In this document: positions 18,570 through 26,823 of the stretch, piece by piece
Layout: each line of letters opens with the position of its first letter
Position numbering within the stretch: position 1 is the first letter of the stretch
Assembly: GCF_004364585.1 (NCBI RefSeq)
Contig: NZ_SOAN01000006.1
Location: forward strand, 62,001 to 126,000
Source of the DNA: Nesterenkonia aurantiaca
GTDB taxonomy: Bacteria; Actinomycetota; Actinomycetes; Actinomycetales; Micrococcaceae
Direction of reading: 5' to 3'
DNA: 64,000 nt
Translations under genes and position numbers: made by a program
Notes under the pieces: generated by a model
What the model saw: the letters and a program-made list of their open reading frames with translations, nothing else
What the model was told of the DNA's origin: nothing
The model's database searches: none

Positions 18570-18845
18570 CTAGCCCCGAGCCTGCCGCCACCAGCGGCCG
18601 TACGGGTCCCCGGCGGCGACCTCGCTCCGGTGCCCCTGGTGCTGGGCCGGGTCTTCCTCGCCTCCTGGTTGACCTGCGGGCTTGTCGAACTTACTGCGCA
18701 GGGCGACCACCACGCCGAGGACGGTGGCGACCGTGGCAAAGCCGCGCACCGTCTGGTCCTCCGCGCCCAGCACGCTCAGGGTGAATCCGCTCATTCCGAG
18801 CAGGAGCACGATGGCTGTCCAGAACTTCTTGCTGGTCTCTCCCAT
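18570..18845 (-). CDS. Small two-segment membrane protein, unknown function
   Basis: A 91-residue protein with hydrophobic segments at about residues 8-26 and 34-48, followed by a polar Gly/Pro-rich tail. TAGACT at 18852-18857 (read on the minus strand) lies six bases before the ATG, the same leaderless layout as confirmed neighbours. That is the main reason for accepting it. The family is not recognised. Confidence 0.55.
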   Translation of the reverse strand: MGETSKKFWTAIVLLLGMSGFTLSVLGAEDQTVRGFATVATVLGVVVALRSKFDKPAGQPGGEEDPAQHQGHRSEVAAGDPYGRWWRQARG

Positions 18846-19164
18846 CGGGGGAGTCTATTGATTGCAAAAGACTGCCGCTACCCATAGTGATTCTATTGGG
18901 TCGATTGGGTCCATTGGCGACGCCGGATTGCGTAGTCTGTGTGAGCAGTGAAGTCACCAGAAATACTATTCCAGCGGCAAAGATAGAGAATGCGAGTGCG
19001 AGCAGAGTCGCCTCCCCCGATGTCCCCGGGCAGCCTGCCGAGCTGTCGTCGATCTCTGGGCACGACCGCCACGGTTTGAGGAACACCACGAAGCCACCGA
19101 TCATTCCGGTGAGGGTCAACGGGATTCCCGTCACCGCGTAGGCGCGTCCCTTGGTCGTAGTCAT
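18691..19164 (-). CDS. Putative small membrane protein, 3' part overlapping the next gene
   Basis: The frame from the ATG at 19164 gives 157 residues. Two hydrophobic segments (about residues 9-29 and 51-75) flank an external-looking loop with two cysteines (SCPEIDDSSAGC). After about residue 105 the sequence looks like out-of-frame DNA and overlaps the 91-residue gene by 155 bases. Either the real stop has been lost by a frameshift or the gene is decaying. The local base composition is lower in GC than neighbours. Low confidence. Confidence 0.35.
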   Translation of the reverse strand: MTTTKGRAYAVTGIPLTLTGMIGGFVVFLKPWRSCPEIDDSSAGCPGTSGEATLLALAFSIFAAGIVFLVTSLLTQTTQSGVANGPNRPNRITMGSGSLLQSIDSPDGRDQQEVLDSHRAPARNERIHPERAGRGGPDGARLCHGRHRPRRGGRPAQ

Positions 19165-19239
19165 GCTGTATCGAACCACGAGAGGGGCGGATCGGCCGGG
19201 GGAAACCACCGGAAGTCTGCTCAGGCCCCTCGGTGCGTG

Positions 19240-19302
19240 CCACGCAGCTGTTCGGCGCGCAGCTGTTTGTCGCGCAGCTGTTTGTCGCGCAGCGATTTGT
19301 CG
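19240..19302. repeat. 15-bp tandem repeat, about four units
   Basis: Four units of the form CGCGCAGCTGTTTGT follow each other; the two central units are identical and the outer ones differ at two or three bases. They lie in the 413-base non-coding stretch ahead of the FAD/Fe-S oxidoreductase gene. Confidence 0.8.
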
Positions 19303-19368
19303 CATGCCGATGCCAGGTCCCACGGCTTTGAACAGAAATAGCGATGGGACATGGCATGGGCATGCGAC
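19299..19368. repeat. 24-bp imperfect inverted repeat
   Basis: Arms at 19299-19322 and 19345-19368 are reverse complements with two mismatches and a 22-base loop. It may be a terminator-like or regulatory hairpin, or an operator pair. No T-run follows, so termination is doubtful. Confidence 0.7.
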
Positions 19369-19577
19369 GGATCCGTGCGGAGGGGGTCCGGTACGGAGGG
19401 GGGTCCGGTACGGAGGGGGTCAGCTGCGGATCCTGACGCGCGGGGTGCGGCAGATTTCAGAGGAAGTACTCCTCAGGGGGTGACGGGGGCCTGCTGGTCG
19501 GACACAATGCAGGTACCCGATCGAGACGCCAGACGCTCTAGGACGCGCCGGATGGTGCGAGGCAAGGAAGTGGCCCA

Positions 19578-22529
19578 GTGACGCTGACGAGCAGGCCCGA
19601 CATCGCCCACGAGCTGGTCCATGAGCTGACCCGTGCGGGAGTCTCGCAGGTGGACGCCTCCGTGCTGGCCCGGAGCATGTACTCCTCCGACGCGAGCCTG
19701 TACCGGGTGGTGCCGGAGGTGGTCGTCCGGCCTCAGCACGTCGAGGAGCTCCACGCCATCCACGAGGTCTCACGCTCAGCGGGAGTGCCGGTCACCATGC
19801 GCGGAGCCGGCACCTCGATCGCCGGCAACGCCGTGGGCGAGGGGATCGTCGTCGACACCCGGGACCTGAAACGGATCATCTCCATCGACCCGGACGCCCG
19901 GACCGCCAGGGTCCAGCCGGGGGTGGTGCACGCGGATCTGCAGCGAGCGGCGGCGAGGCATGGTCTGCGCTTCGGCCCCGACCCTTCGACTCATTCCCGG
20001 TGCACCATCGGCGGAATGATCGGCAATAATGCCTGCGGGTCACGCGCGCTGGGGTACGGGCGCACCGCGGACAACGTCGAGGCGGCCACCGTGCTCTTCG
20101 GCAACGGCGAGCTGGGCAGCTTCGATTCGCGCAGCGGATCGGCCCGGGGGGCGACGGCGGAGCACCTGCTCGGGCTCGCTGGGCGCAATCTCGGACATGT
20201 CCGCACGCGATTCGGGCAGTTCAGCCGCCAGGTCTCCGGCTACAGCCTCGAGCATCTGCTGCCGGAGAACCGCGGTCGGATCGAACGGTTCCTGGTCGGC
20301 AGCGAGGGCACCCTGGCCTCGGTGCTCGAGGCTGAGGTGCGGCTGGTCCGTGACGACCCGCACCGGCTCCTGCTGGTGCTCGGATATGGCACGGTCAGCG
20401 AGGCCGCCGACGCGGTCCCGCACATCCTCGACGCGGTCCACGGCGAGTTCGGCCCGAACAGCCTGATCGCCTGCGAAGGGATGGACTCCCGGCTGGTGGC
20501 GCTGGTCCGCTCGGCAGGCAAGCCGGTGCCGCAGCTTCCCCGAGGCCAGAGCTGGCTCTTTGTCGAAGCCGCAGGAGATGCGGCGAATGCGGTCATCGAG
20601 ACGGTCAAGTCCGCCTCCGCCGCGCTCGATACCCGTTTCATCGAAAGTCCCGCCGAGGCGGCCGCGCTGTGGAAGATCCGGGAGGACGGCGCCGGACTGG
20701 CCGGGATCAGTCTGTCCACCCCGGCGCATTCGGGGTGGGAGGACTCTGCCGTGCCGCCGAAGCACCTCGGGGCCTGGATGCGCGACTTCGAGGCGCTGCT
20801 GAAGGAATTCGGACTGCAGGGCTACCCCTATGGCCATTTCGGCGACGGGTGTATCCACTGCCGCATCGACTTCCCGTTTCACCATGGAGATCCTTCCAGC
20901 ACCGGGGTGTTCCGGGAGTTCATGCTGGCCGGCGCCGAACGACTCGCGGTCTACGGCGGATCGCTCTCCGGCGAGCACGGCGACGGCCGAGTGCGCTCAG
21001 AGCTGCTGCCCTTCATGTACGACGAGACTTCCCTGGATCTCTTCGCCCAGGCCAAGCGGATCTGTGACCCCGAGAACCTGCTGAACCCTGGGATCATCAC
21101 CGGCCCGGAGCTCCAGGGAGCCCGAGCCGGTCACCCTGGAGGCACCGGAGCGCAGGTCAACACCGAGGACATCCGCCCCACCCGACCGAAGCAGACGCTG
21201 CCCTGGCCCGGGCTGCTGATGCCGCACGACGACGGCGACTATGGTGCCGCGGTGCACCGCTGCTCCGGCGTCGGGCGTTGTGTGGCGCCCAAGACCACCG
21301 GGGTCATGTGTCCCTCCTATCTGGCGACCACCCAGGAGAAGGACTCCACACGGGGGAGGGCTCGGGTGCTTCAGGAGGCCATGGACGGGACGTTGGTGCA
21401 CGGCCTCAGTGACCCCGCGGTGCACGAGGCCCTGGACCTGTGCCTGTCCTGCAAGGGCTGCGCCTCCGACTGCCCGGCCGGGGTGGACATGGCCGCCTAT
21501 AAGGCGGAGGCGCTGCACCAGAAGTACGACCGGGACTCCGAGGGTCGTCCACGGCGCCGGCTCCGTCCGCGCAGCCACTACGTCCTGGGACGGCTCCCGG
21601 TCTGGGCGAAGCTCGCCGCCCCGGTGGCGCCGCTGGCAAACCTGATGATGACCCTGACCCCGCTCGCTGCGGCGGCGAAATGGGTGGCCGGGATCGATCA
21701 GCGCCGGTCGGTGCCGAAGTTCGCATCCCGGACGCTGCGCCGAGCTGCGAGGAGGCTGAACACCGCCAGCTCCTCCAGCGCGGTCGAAGCTGCCACCGGG
21801 AACAGCGGGCAGCCTGATGTGTGGGTCTGGGCGGATTCCTTCACCAACCACTTCTTCCCCCAGTCCGGTCTGGCCGCGATCGAATACCTGCAGGCCCAGG
21901 GGCTCGAGGTCCGGCTGATCCAGAAGGAGGGCTGCTGCGGGCTGCCGTGGATCTCGACGGGTCAGCTTGACCAGGCTCGGCGGAGGATCACCCAGGCCGT
22001 GGAGGTGCTCGCGCCCTATATCAACTCGGGCGTGCCGGTGATCGGTCTGGAGCCCAGCTGTCTGGCCACGCTGCGCAGCGACGCGCTTGAGCTCTCCGAC
22101 AGCGAAGAGGCCAGGATCGTGGCCGCGGGAGTGCTCACCTTTGCTGAGCTGCTCACCCGTCTGGAGGAGGAGGGCCGGGTGCGGCTGCCCGACCTCACCG
22201 GGGTCGACGTCGTGGCCCAGCCGCACTGCCACCAATCAGCCATCATCGGGTGGGAGGCCGACCAGGCGCTGCTGAAGAAGGCCGGCGCCGAGGTCACCAA
22301 GGTCGCCGGATGCTGCGGGCTCGCCGGGAACTTCGGCGTGGAGAAGGGTCACTATGAGACCTCCGTCGCGGTGGCCGAGACCTATCTCATGCCAGCCGTG
22401 CGGGACCAGCGGAAGCGTGGCGGGGACACCGTGGTGCTGGCGGACGGTATGTCCTGCCGGATCCAGCTCGATGACCTCGCCGATGTCCCCGCGATGCACC
22501 TGGCGGAGCTGTTGAACCTGCGCACCTGA
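19578..22529 (+). CDS. FAD-linked and Fe-S oxidoreductase, D-lactate dehydrogenase-like
   Basis: A 983-residue fusion. Residues about 45-190 are a PCMH-type FAD domain (TMRGAGTSIAGNAVG, STHSRCTIGGMIGNNACG). Residues about 220-515 are the FAD-oxidase C-terminal domain (GHFGDGCIHCRIDF, GEHGDGRVRSELLP). Residues about 560-640 hold two iron-sulfur cysteine groups (CSGVGRCVAPKTTGVMC and CLSCKGCASDCPAG). The last 240 residues carry two CCG motifs (EGCCGLPW, AGCCGLAGNFG). This layout matches respiratory D-lactate or D-2-hydroxyacid dehydrogenases that pass electrons toward the quinone pool. The GTG start has AAGGAAG upstream. Substrate cannot be fixed from sequence. Confidence 0.88.
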   Translation: MTLTSRPDIAHELVHELTRAGVSQVDASVLARSMYSSDASLYRVVPEVVVRPQHVEELHAIHEVSRSAGVPVTMRGAGTSIAGNAVGEGIVVDTRDLKRIISIDPDARTARVQPGVVHADLQRAAARHGLRFGPDPSTHSRCTIGGMIGNNACGSRALGYGRTADNVEAATVLFGNGELGSFDSRSGSARGATAEHLLGLAGRNLGHVRTRFGQFSRQVSGYSLEHLLPENRGRIERFLVGSEGTLASVLEAEVRLVRDDPHRLLLVLGYGTVSEAADAVPHILDAVHGEFGPNSLIACEGMDSRLVALVRSAGKPVPQLPRGQSWLFVEAAGDAANAVIETVKSASAALDTRFIESPAEAAALWKIREDGAGLAGISLSTPAHSGWEDSAVPPKHLGAWMRDFEALLKEFGLQGYPYGHFGDGCIHCRIDFPFHHGDPSSTGVFREFMLAGAERLAVYGGSLSGEHGDGRVRSELLPFMYDETSLDLFAQAKRICDPENLLNPGIITGPELQGARAGHPGGTGAQVNTEDIRPTRPKQTLPWPGLLMPHDDGDYGAAVHRCSGVGRCVAPKTTGVMCPSYLATTQEKDSTRGRARVLQEAMDGTLVHGLSDPAVHEALDLCLSCKGCASDCPAGVDMAAYKAEALHQKYDRDSEGRPRRRLRPRSHYVLGRLPVWAKLAAPVAPLANLMMTLTPLAAAAKWVAGIDQRRSVPKFASRTLRRAARRLNTASSSSAVEAATGNSGQPDVWVWADSFTNHFFPQSGLAAIEYLQAQGLEVRLIQKEGCCGLPWISTGQLDQARRRITQAVEVLAPYINSGVPVIGLEPSCLATLRSDALELSDSEEARIVAAGVLTFAELLTRLEEEGRVRLPDLTGVDVVAQPHCHQSAIIGWEADQALLKKAGAEVTKVAGCCGLAGNFGVEKGHYETSVAVAETYLMPAVRDQRKRGGDTVVLADGMSCRIQLDDLADVPAMHLAELLNLRT

Positions 22530-22865
22530 GGTCTGCGTCATCACCTCACGCAGGGTCCCGATGGCATCGAGTCCGGTGCCGTGGACACCTTCCGAGGCCT
22601 GACGCCGCGTCCCAGATGTTCGCGCTGAGGGCGGAGTCGAACTGGACCGTCGCCTCGGCGTGCCCCCGTCCGGCCTTGGGCAGGGGCATGAATCGTGGTT
22701 CCATCGGTGTGCTGTGACCCTTGGTCTAGATGCTGGCAGGCACCTCGCGTAGCATTCGATCCACGGACCAGTTCCGTTGCAGGCAGCTTGAGACCACCCA
22801 CTGTGGGGGGCATTGCCTGAAGCCCGTCACGAACTCTGTCGCCCCGAGAAGAAGGGACCGTCGCC
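22530..22865. other. Intergenic region with a possible gene remnant on the minus strand
   Basis: No full gene is visible. On the minus strand a 52-codon frame runs from an ATG at 22704 to 22546. Its first 35 or so codons have GC-rich third positions and a protein-like sequence (LPKAGRGHAEATVQFDS), but the rest does not, which suggests a truncated gene. The family is not recognised. Confidence 0.3.
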
Positions 22866-23060
22866 GTGAAGATTGCGACCACCGAAGATACCTGTGTTGC
22901 GGCCGGGCAATGTGTGCGCTCAGCACCGAACGTGTTCGCACAGGGTGCCGACGACGGCAAAGTGGAGCTGCTCCATGAGAGTCCTCCCGAAGCAGAACAC
23001 GACCTTGTCCGAGAAGCTGCGGACTTCTGCCCCTCGGCGTCCATCCACATAGAGGAGTAG
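22866..23060 (+). CDS. 3Fe-4S ferredoxin
   Basis: A 64-residue acidic protein with the three-cysteine pattern of small [3Fe-4S] ferredoxins: C-x5-C (CVAAGQC) near residue 10 and CP near residue 55 (DFCPSASI). Such proteins usually feed electrons to cytochrome P450s, yet no P450 gene lies in the window. A ferredoxin reductase (FprA) is encoded at 51-52.5 kb and could be its partner. The GTG start is preceded by AAGGGA at proper spacing. Confidence 0.85.
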   Translation: MKIATTEDTCVAAGQCVRSAPNVFAQGADDGKVELLHESPPEAEHDLVREAADFCPSASIHIEE

Positions 23061-23181
23061 AACCTAGAGTTCTGTGGGCTCGGCAGATCCATCTCGACGC
23101 TCGCGATGGGTGCAGCCTCGGGTGACATGGTGTGCCAGATCGATCTGGCCGCCAGCACATCGAGCAGACTAGGGTGAGGCC

Positions 23182-23997
23182 ATGTCTGCGCCTCAATCCG
23201 GTCCTTGGCATCGCCTGGGAGCGATGTCGGTCCATGCCTATACCGCACTGGGTGTGGTCCTTGCGCTGCTGATGGTGCACATGTCCTATGCCGGTGAAGT
23301 CGAGATCGTGCTGTGGCTCTTCCTCGCCGCAATGATCATCGACGGCTCTGACGGCTTTCTGGCACGCCGCTTCCGCGTCAAGGAGGTGGTGCCGGGCTTC
23401 GACGGTGCGCTGCTGGACAACATCATCGACTACATCACCTACGCCTTTGCGCCGATGGTGCTCCTGTGGAGCGCAGGCTATCTGCCGGGCGGCTGGCTCG
23501 GCGGCGTGGTGGCTTCCATCCCCCTGCTTGCCTCCTGCTATCAGTTCTGCCGCAGCGACGCGAAGACGGACGACCACTTCTTCGTCGGATTCCCCAGCTA
23601 CTGGAACATCGCGGCGTTCTACCTCATCGTGCTCGGGGCGAGCACTGCCGCGACCACCACCACGCTGCTTGCCCTGACAGTGCTCATCTTCGTTCCGATC
23701 AAGTACGTCTACCCCTCCCGCACCGAGACCGCGTGGTGGTTGACCATGACGCTGACCACGCTGTGGTTGGGCCTGTACGCGCTGATTCTTGTGCAGTACC
23801 CCGCACCGAGCCTGTGGCTGATCGTCTTGTCCGGCGGCTACATGCTCTACTACGCAGCCCTGAGCCTGCGCCTGACGTTGAATCGACGGAATCAGATCAG
23901 GGACGCGGCCGGCTCAGCCAGTGCTGCGGACAGCTCCTCCGCTGTGGTCGGCGATGAGGCTGTTCGGCAGTGCCCGCACTGCGCGGCGGAAGTCTGA
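23182..23997 (+). CDS. pcs: Phosphatidylcholine synthase (CDP-alcohol phosphatidyltransferase)
   Basis: A 271-residue membrane protein with about eight hydrophobic segments. The CDP-alcohol motif is complete: D54-x2-D57-G58-x2-A61-R62, then twelve residues, then G75-x3-D79-x3-D83. The long spacing between AR and G is the hallmark of Pcs, which joins choline to CDP-diacylglycerol, rather than of PgsA or PssA. The C-terminus carries an extra CPHC motif. TAGGGT at 23170-23175 lies six bases before the ATG (leaderless). If active, the cell would make phosphatidylcholine from taken-up choline. The Pcs call rests on this spacing, so it is strong but untested. Confidence 0.8.
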   Translation: MSAPQSGPWHRLGAMSVHAYTALGVVLALLMVHMSYAGEVEIVLWLFLAAMIIDGSDGFLARRFRVKEVVPGFDGALLDNIIDYITYAFAPMVLLWSAGYLPGGWLGGVVASIPLLASCYQFCRSDAKTDDHFFVGFPSYWNIAAFYLIVLGASTAATTTTLLALTVLIFVPIKYVYPSRTETAWWLTMTLTTLWLGLYALILVQYPAPSLWLIVLSGGYMLYYAALSLRLTLNRRNQIRDAAGSASAADSSSAVVGDEAVRQCPHCAAEV

Positions 23998-24316
23998 GCG
24001 AGGCCGCGGTCCTCGCCTGGCATGAGGGGTTCCGAACGGGGACAGAGGTCCCATTCTCGTCCCGGGCGACCACGACGGTGATGCAATTCGTCGTCTGGGT
24101 CGGATGCCCGTTCCGCAGTGGTGACGGTTCGTGGTTCAACGCGCAGTCCGCGGCCCCACCCGTAACGTTGCACCTCCGAACCCCCTGAAACCTCGGCCTG
24201 ACCAGAGACGCAATCACACCGGGGGCAGTGCATGACGTATCCCATATCTGTATCGTGAGTCACAATGGCGGAAGTAGGACCACTGCACGACAAGTCAAGG
24301 CTCAGAAGGGATGCTC
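23998..24316. other. Intergenic region upstream of the formate dehydrogenase-like gene
   Basis: Apart from the thioesterase fragment this stretch shows no coding signal. The last 80 bases are less GC-rich and should hold the promoter of the downstream gene. No clear -35/-10 pair could be fixed by eye. Confidence 0.5.
24034..24100 (-). pseudogene. Fragment of an acyl-CoA thioesterase gene
   Basis: These 67 bases match 28770-28836 inside the intact thioesterase gene at 62 of 67 positions, in the same orientation. Read on the minus strand the fragment encodes TQTTNCITVVVARDENGTS, against TQTTNCITIMVARDENGTS in the intact gene. Neither a start nor the hotdog core is present, so it is a remnant. 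Confidence 0.8.
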
Positions 24317-26674
24317 ATGACTCGCTCCAATCCACCCGTGGAGGAAGCTGACGAGAACGATCTCGAAGTCGACAAGCCCAAAGACTGGGCGGCCGGAATG
24401 CCGGGCGTCTACCACTCGATGCAGCCAGCACTCAAACACATGGGGGCCGAGCGGACCGCTCGCACGCTGCTGACGATGAACCAGAAACAGGGATTCGACT
24501 GCATGAGCTGCGCGTGGCCGGACCCATCCGGGCACCGGAGCAAGTTCGAGTACTGCGAGAACGGGGCGAAGGCAGTCACCTGGGAGGCCACACCGGTGAC
24601 GGTGGCCTCCGAGTTCTGGGCCGAACATTCGATCAGTGAGCTGCGTGAGCGCTCCGAGTACTGGCTGGGGATGCAGGGTCGACTCACCGAACCCGTCTAC
24701 AAGGCAGCCGGTGACGACTACTATCGGCCCGTCGACTGGGACACCGCCATCAAGATCGTTTCTGACAAGCTCAAGGGTCTTTCCTCTCCCGATGAAGCTG
24801 CGTTCTACACCAGCGGCCGCGCGTCGAACGAGGCGGCGTTCGCCTATCAGTTGTTCATCCGTGGCTTCGGAACCAACAACATGCCCGACTGTTCAAACAT
24901 GTGCCACGAGTCCTCCGGTGTGGCGATGAGCGAGACCATCGGGGTCGGCAAAGCCACGGTCGCCTACGACGACTTCCTCACCACGGACCTGATGATCGTG
25001 ATCGGTCAGAATCCTGGAACCAATCATCCGCGCATGCTCAGCGCGATGGAGCAGCAGAAGGAGAACGGCGGCCAGATCGTCGCGGTCAATCCTCTGCCCG
25101 AGGCTGGTCTGCGCCGGTTCAAGAATCCACAGAAGCCCAAGGGCGTCGTGGGCCGAGGCACCGAGCTCGCCGATCAGTTCCTGCAGATCCGCGCCGGAGG
25201 CGACATGGCGCTGCTCCAAGCTGTGTCCAAGCGGGTGCTTGAAGCCGAGGACAACAACCCGGGCAGCGTGCTCGACCATGAATTCATCGCCGAGCACTGC
25301 GAGGGGCTGGACGCGCTGCGCGAACACCTCTCGCACCTGGATGAGCAGACCGTGCTGGAGGCGACCGGGCTGCGTGCGGCGGAGATCGACGAACTCACCG
25401 ATCGGTATATCAATGCTGAATCGGTCATCATCACCTGGGCGATGGGGGTCACGCAGCAGAAGAACGGTGTCGGCACGATCAAGGAGATCATCAATCTGCT
25501 CCTGCTGAGGGGAAACTTCGGCCGGCCGGGAGCTGGCGCCTCGCCGATTCGCGGGCACTCCAACGTCCAAGGTGACCGCACGATGGGCATCTGGGAGCAG
25601 ATGCCCGACTCGTTCCTGGACGCGCTCGGGCGTGAGTTCTCCTTCGAGCCTCCGCGCGAGCACGGTGTCGACTCGGTCGACGCGGTGCGTGGCATGCGCG
25701 ACGGCGCGATCAAGTTCTTCCTCTCACTGGGAGGCAACTTCGTGGCCGCGATGTCTGACACGGCAGCCACCGAGGCGGCGATGCAGAATCTGGAGATGAA
25801 CGTGCAGATCTCCACCAAGCTGAACCGGTCCCACACCGTGGTCGGTCAGGAAGCGCTCATCCTGCCGACTATGGGCCGCACCGAGATCGATGTTCAGGCC
25901 TCCGGGCCGCAGTTCGTCTCGGTCGAAGACACCGTCAGCGCCGTGCACTCCTCCGAAGGCCGGGTCGACCCGGTGGCGCCGAACCTGCTCTCCGAGGTCG
26001 CCATCGTCAGCCGTATCGCCCACGCGACCCTGGGCAGCCGGATTGCAGCCGACTGGGAAGGGTTCGAGGACAACTACGATCTCATCCGCGACCACATCTC
26101 CCATGTCGTGCCGGGGTGTGAGAACTACAACCAGCGCATCCGAGAGAAGGACGGTTTCCTGTTGGCGAACGGGCCGCGGGACTTCCGCAGGTTCGACACC
26201 CCGAGCGGCAAGGCCGTGATGACGGTGAACGAGCTGGACCTCATCGACTGCCCGCCGAATCGTCTGATTCTGCAGACGATGCGTTCACATGACCAGTTCA
26301 ACACCACTATCTACGGCTACAACGACCGGTACCGCGGGATCAAGAAGGGCCGACATGTGCTCTTCGTGAACCCTGAGGATCTGGTGCAGCTGGGCTTCAG
26401 CGATGGTGACCTGGTGGACGTGCATGGAGAATACGCAGACGGCAAAGACCGCGTGCTGCGCAAGTTCCGGGCGGTGGCCTATCCGACCGCCCGGGGCTCC
26501 GCCGCTGTGTACTACCCGGAAGGCAACGTTCTGGTGCCGCTCGACGACACCGTGGCCGGCAGCAATACTCCGGTCTCGAAGGGCGTGATCATTCGACTCG
26601 AGCCGGCCGGGGACGGCCCCGCCGGGGGCAGCAGCGAGGAGAACAAGCAGGAGAACATGCCTGCCACCGTCTGA
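24317..26674 (+). CDS. FdhF/YdeP family molybdopterin oxidoreductase (formate dehydrogenase alpha-like)
   Basis: A 785-residue protein matching the FdhF/YdeP subgroup. It starts with a small Fe-S region (FDCMSCAWPDP, YCENGAKAV), then a molybdopterin core (FYTSGRASNEAAF, NMCHESSGVAMSE, IGQNPGTNHPRM, RGHSNVQGDRTMG) and a C-terminal molydopterin-binding domain (NTTIYGYNDRYRG, VYYPEGNVLVP). The group includes formate dehydrogenases and acid-resistance protein YdeP. A formate-type transporter next door makes formate oxidation the best guess, but no beta subunit, FdhD or cofactor genes lie nearby. The start is 24317 because AGAAGGG sits six bases upstream; the ATG at 24311 is too close to it. Confidence 0.86.
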   Translation: MTRSNPPVEEADENDLEVDKPKDWAAGMPGVYHSMQPALKHMGAERTARTLLTMNQKQGFDCMSCAWPDPSGHRSKFEYCENGAKAVTWEATPVTVASEFWAEHSISELRERSEYWLGMQGRLTEPVYKAAGDDYYRPVDWDTAIKIVSDKLKGLSSPDEAAFYTSGRASNEAAFAYQLFIRGFGTNNMPDCSNMCHESSGVAMSETIGVGKATVAYDDFLTTDLMIVIGQNPGTNHPRMLSAMEQQKENGGQIVAVNPLPEAGLRRFKNPQKPKGVVGRGTELADQFLQIRAGGDMALLQAVSKRVLEAEDNNPGSVLDHEFIAEHCEGLDALREHLSHLDEQTVLEATGLRAAEIDELTDRYINAESVIITWAMGVTQQKNGVGTIKEIINLLLLRGNFGRPGAGASPIRGHSNVQGDRTMGIWEQMPDSFLDALGREFSFEPPREHGVDSVDAVRGMRDGAIKFFLSLGGNFVAAMSDTAATEAAMQNLEMNVQISTKLNRSHTVVGQEALILPTMGRTEIDVQASGPQFVSVEDTVSAVHSSEGRVDPVAPNLLSEVAIVSRIAHATLGSRIAADWEGFEDNYDLIRDHISHVVPGCENYNQRIREKDGFLLANGPRDFRRFDTPSGKAVMTVNELDLIDCPPNRLILQTMRSHDQFNTTIYGYNDRYRGIKKGRHVLFVNPEDLVQLGFSDGDLVDVHGEYADGKDRVLRKFRAVAYPTARGSAAVYYPEGNVLVPLDDTVAGSNTPVSKGVIIRLEPAGDGPAGGSSEENKQENMPATV

Positions 26675-26747
26675 TCCCTGGAGAGTCGACCTCGCAGCCT
26701 GAGGTCGGCTCTCCACTCGGGTGAGAGGTCCCCCACAAGGCGTGGAT

Positions 26748-26791
26748 CACAAAGGCCGGGCTGCTCCAGCAGGAGCAGCCCGGCCTTTGTG
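26748..26791. terminator. Bidirectional hairpin terminator
   Basis: A perfect 20-bp stem with a four-base AGCA loop lies between two convergent genes, with A- and T-rich ends (AAAGG and CCTTT). It can serve both the oxidoreductase gene and the transporter gene. Confidence 0.9.
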
Positions 26792-26823
26792 TGCCCGATC
26801 CAGGCGACGGGAAGCGTGTGGAC

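Larger units (their letters stand above)
19165..19577. other. Repeat-rich intergenic region
   Basis: This stretch holds no convincing gene. It contains the 15-bp tandem repeats, the 24-bp inverted repeat and a further direct repeat at about 19376-19421 built on GGTCCGGTACGGAGG, occurring two to three times. The oxidoreductase gene starts right after it. A regulatory role is possible but not shown. Confidence 0.6.
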
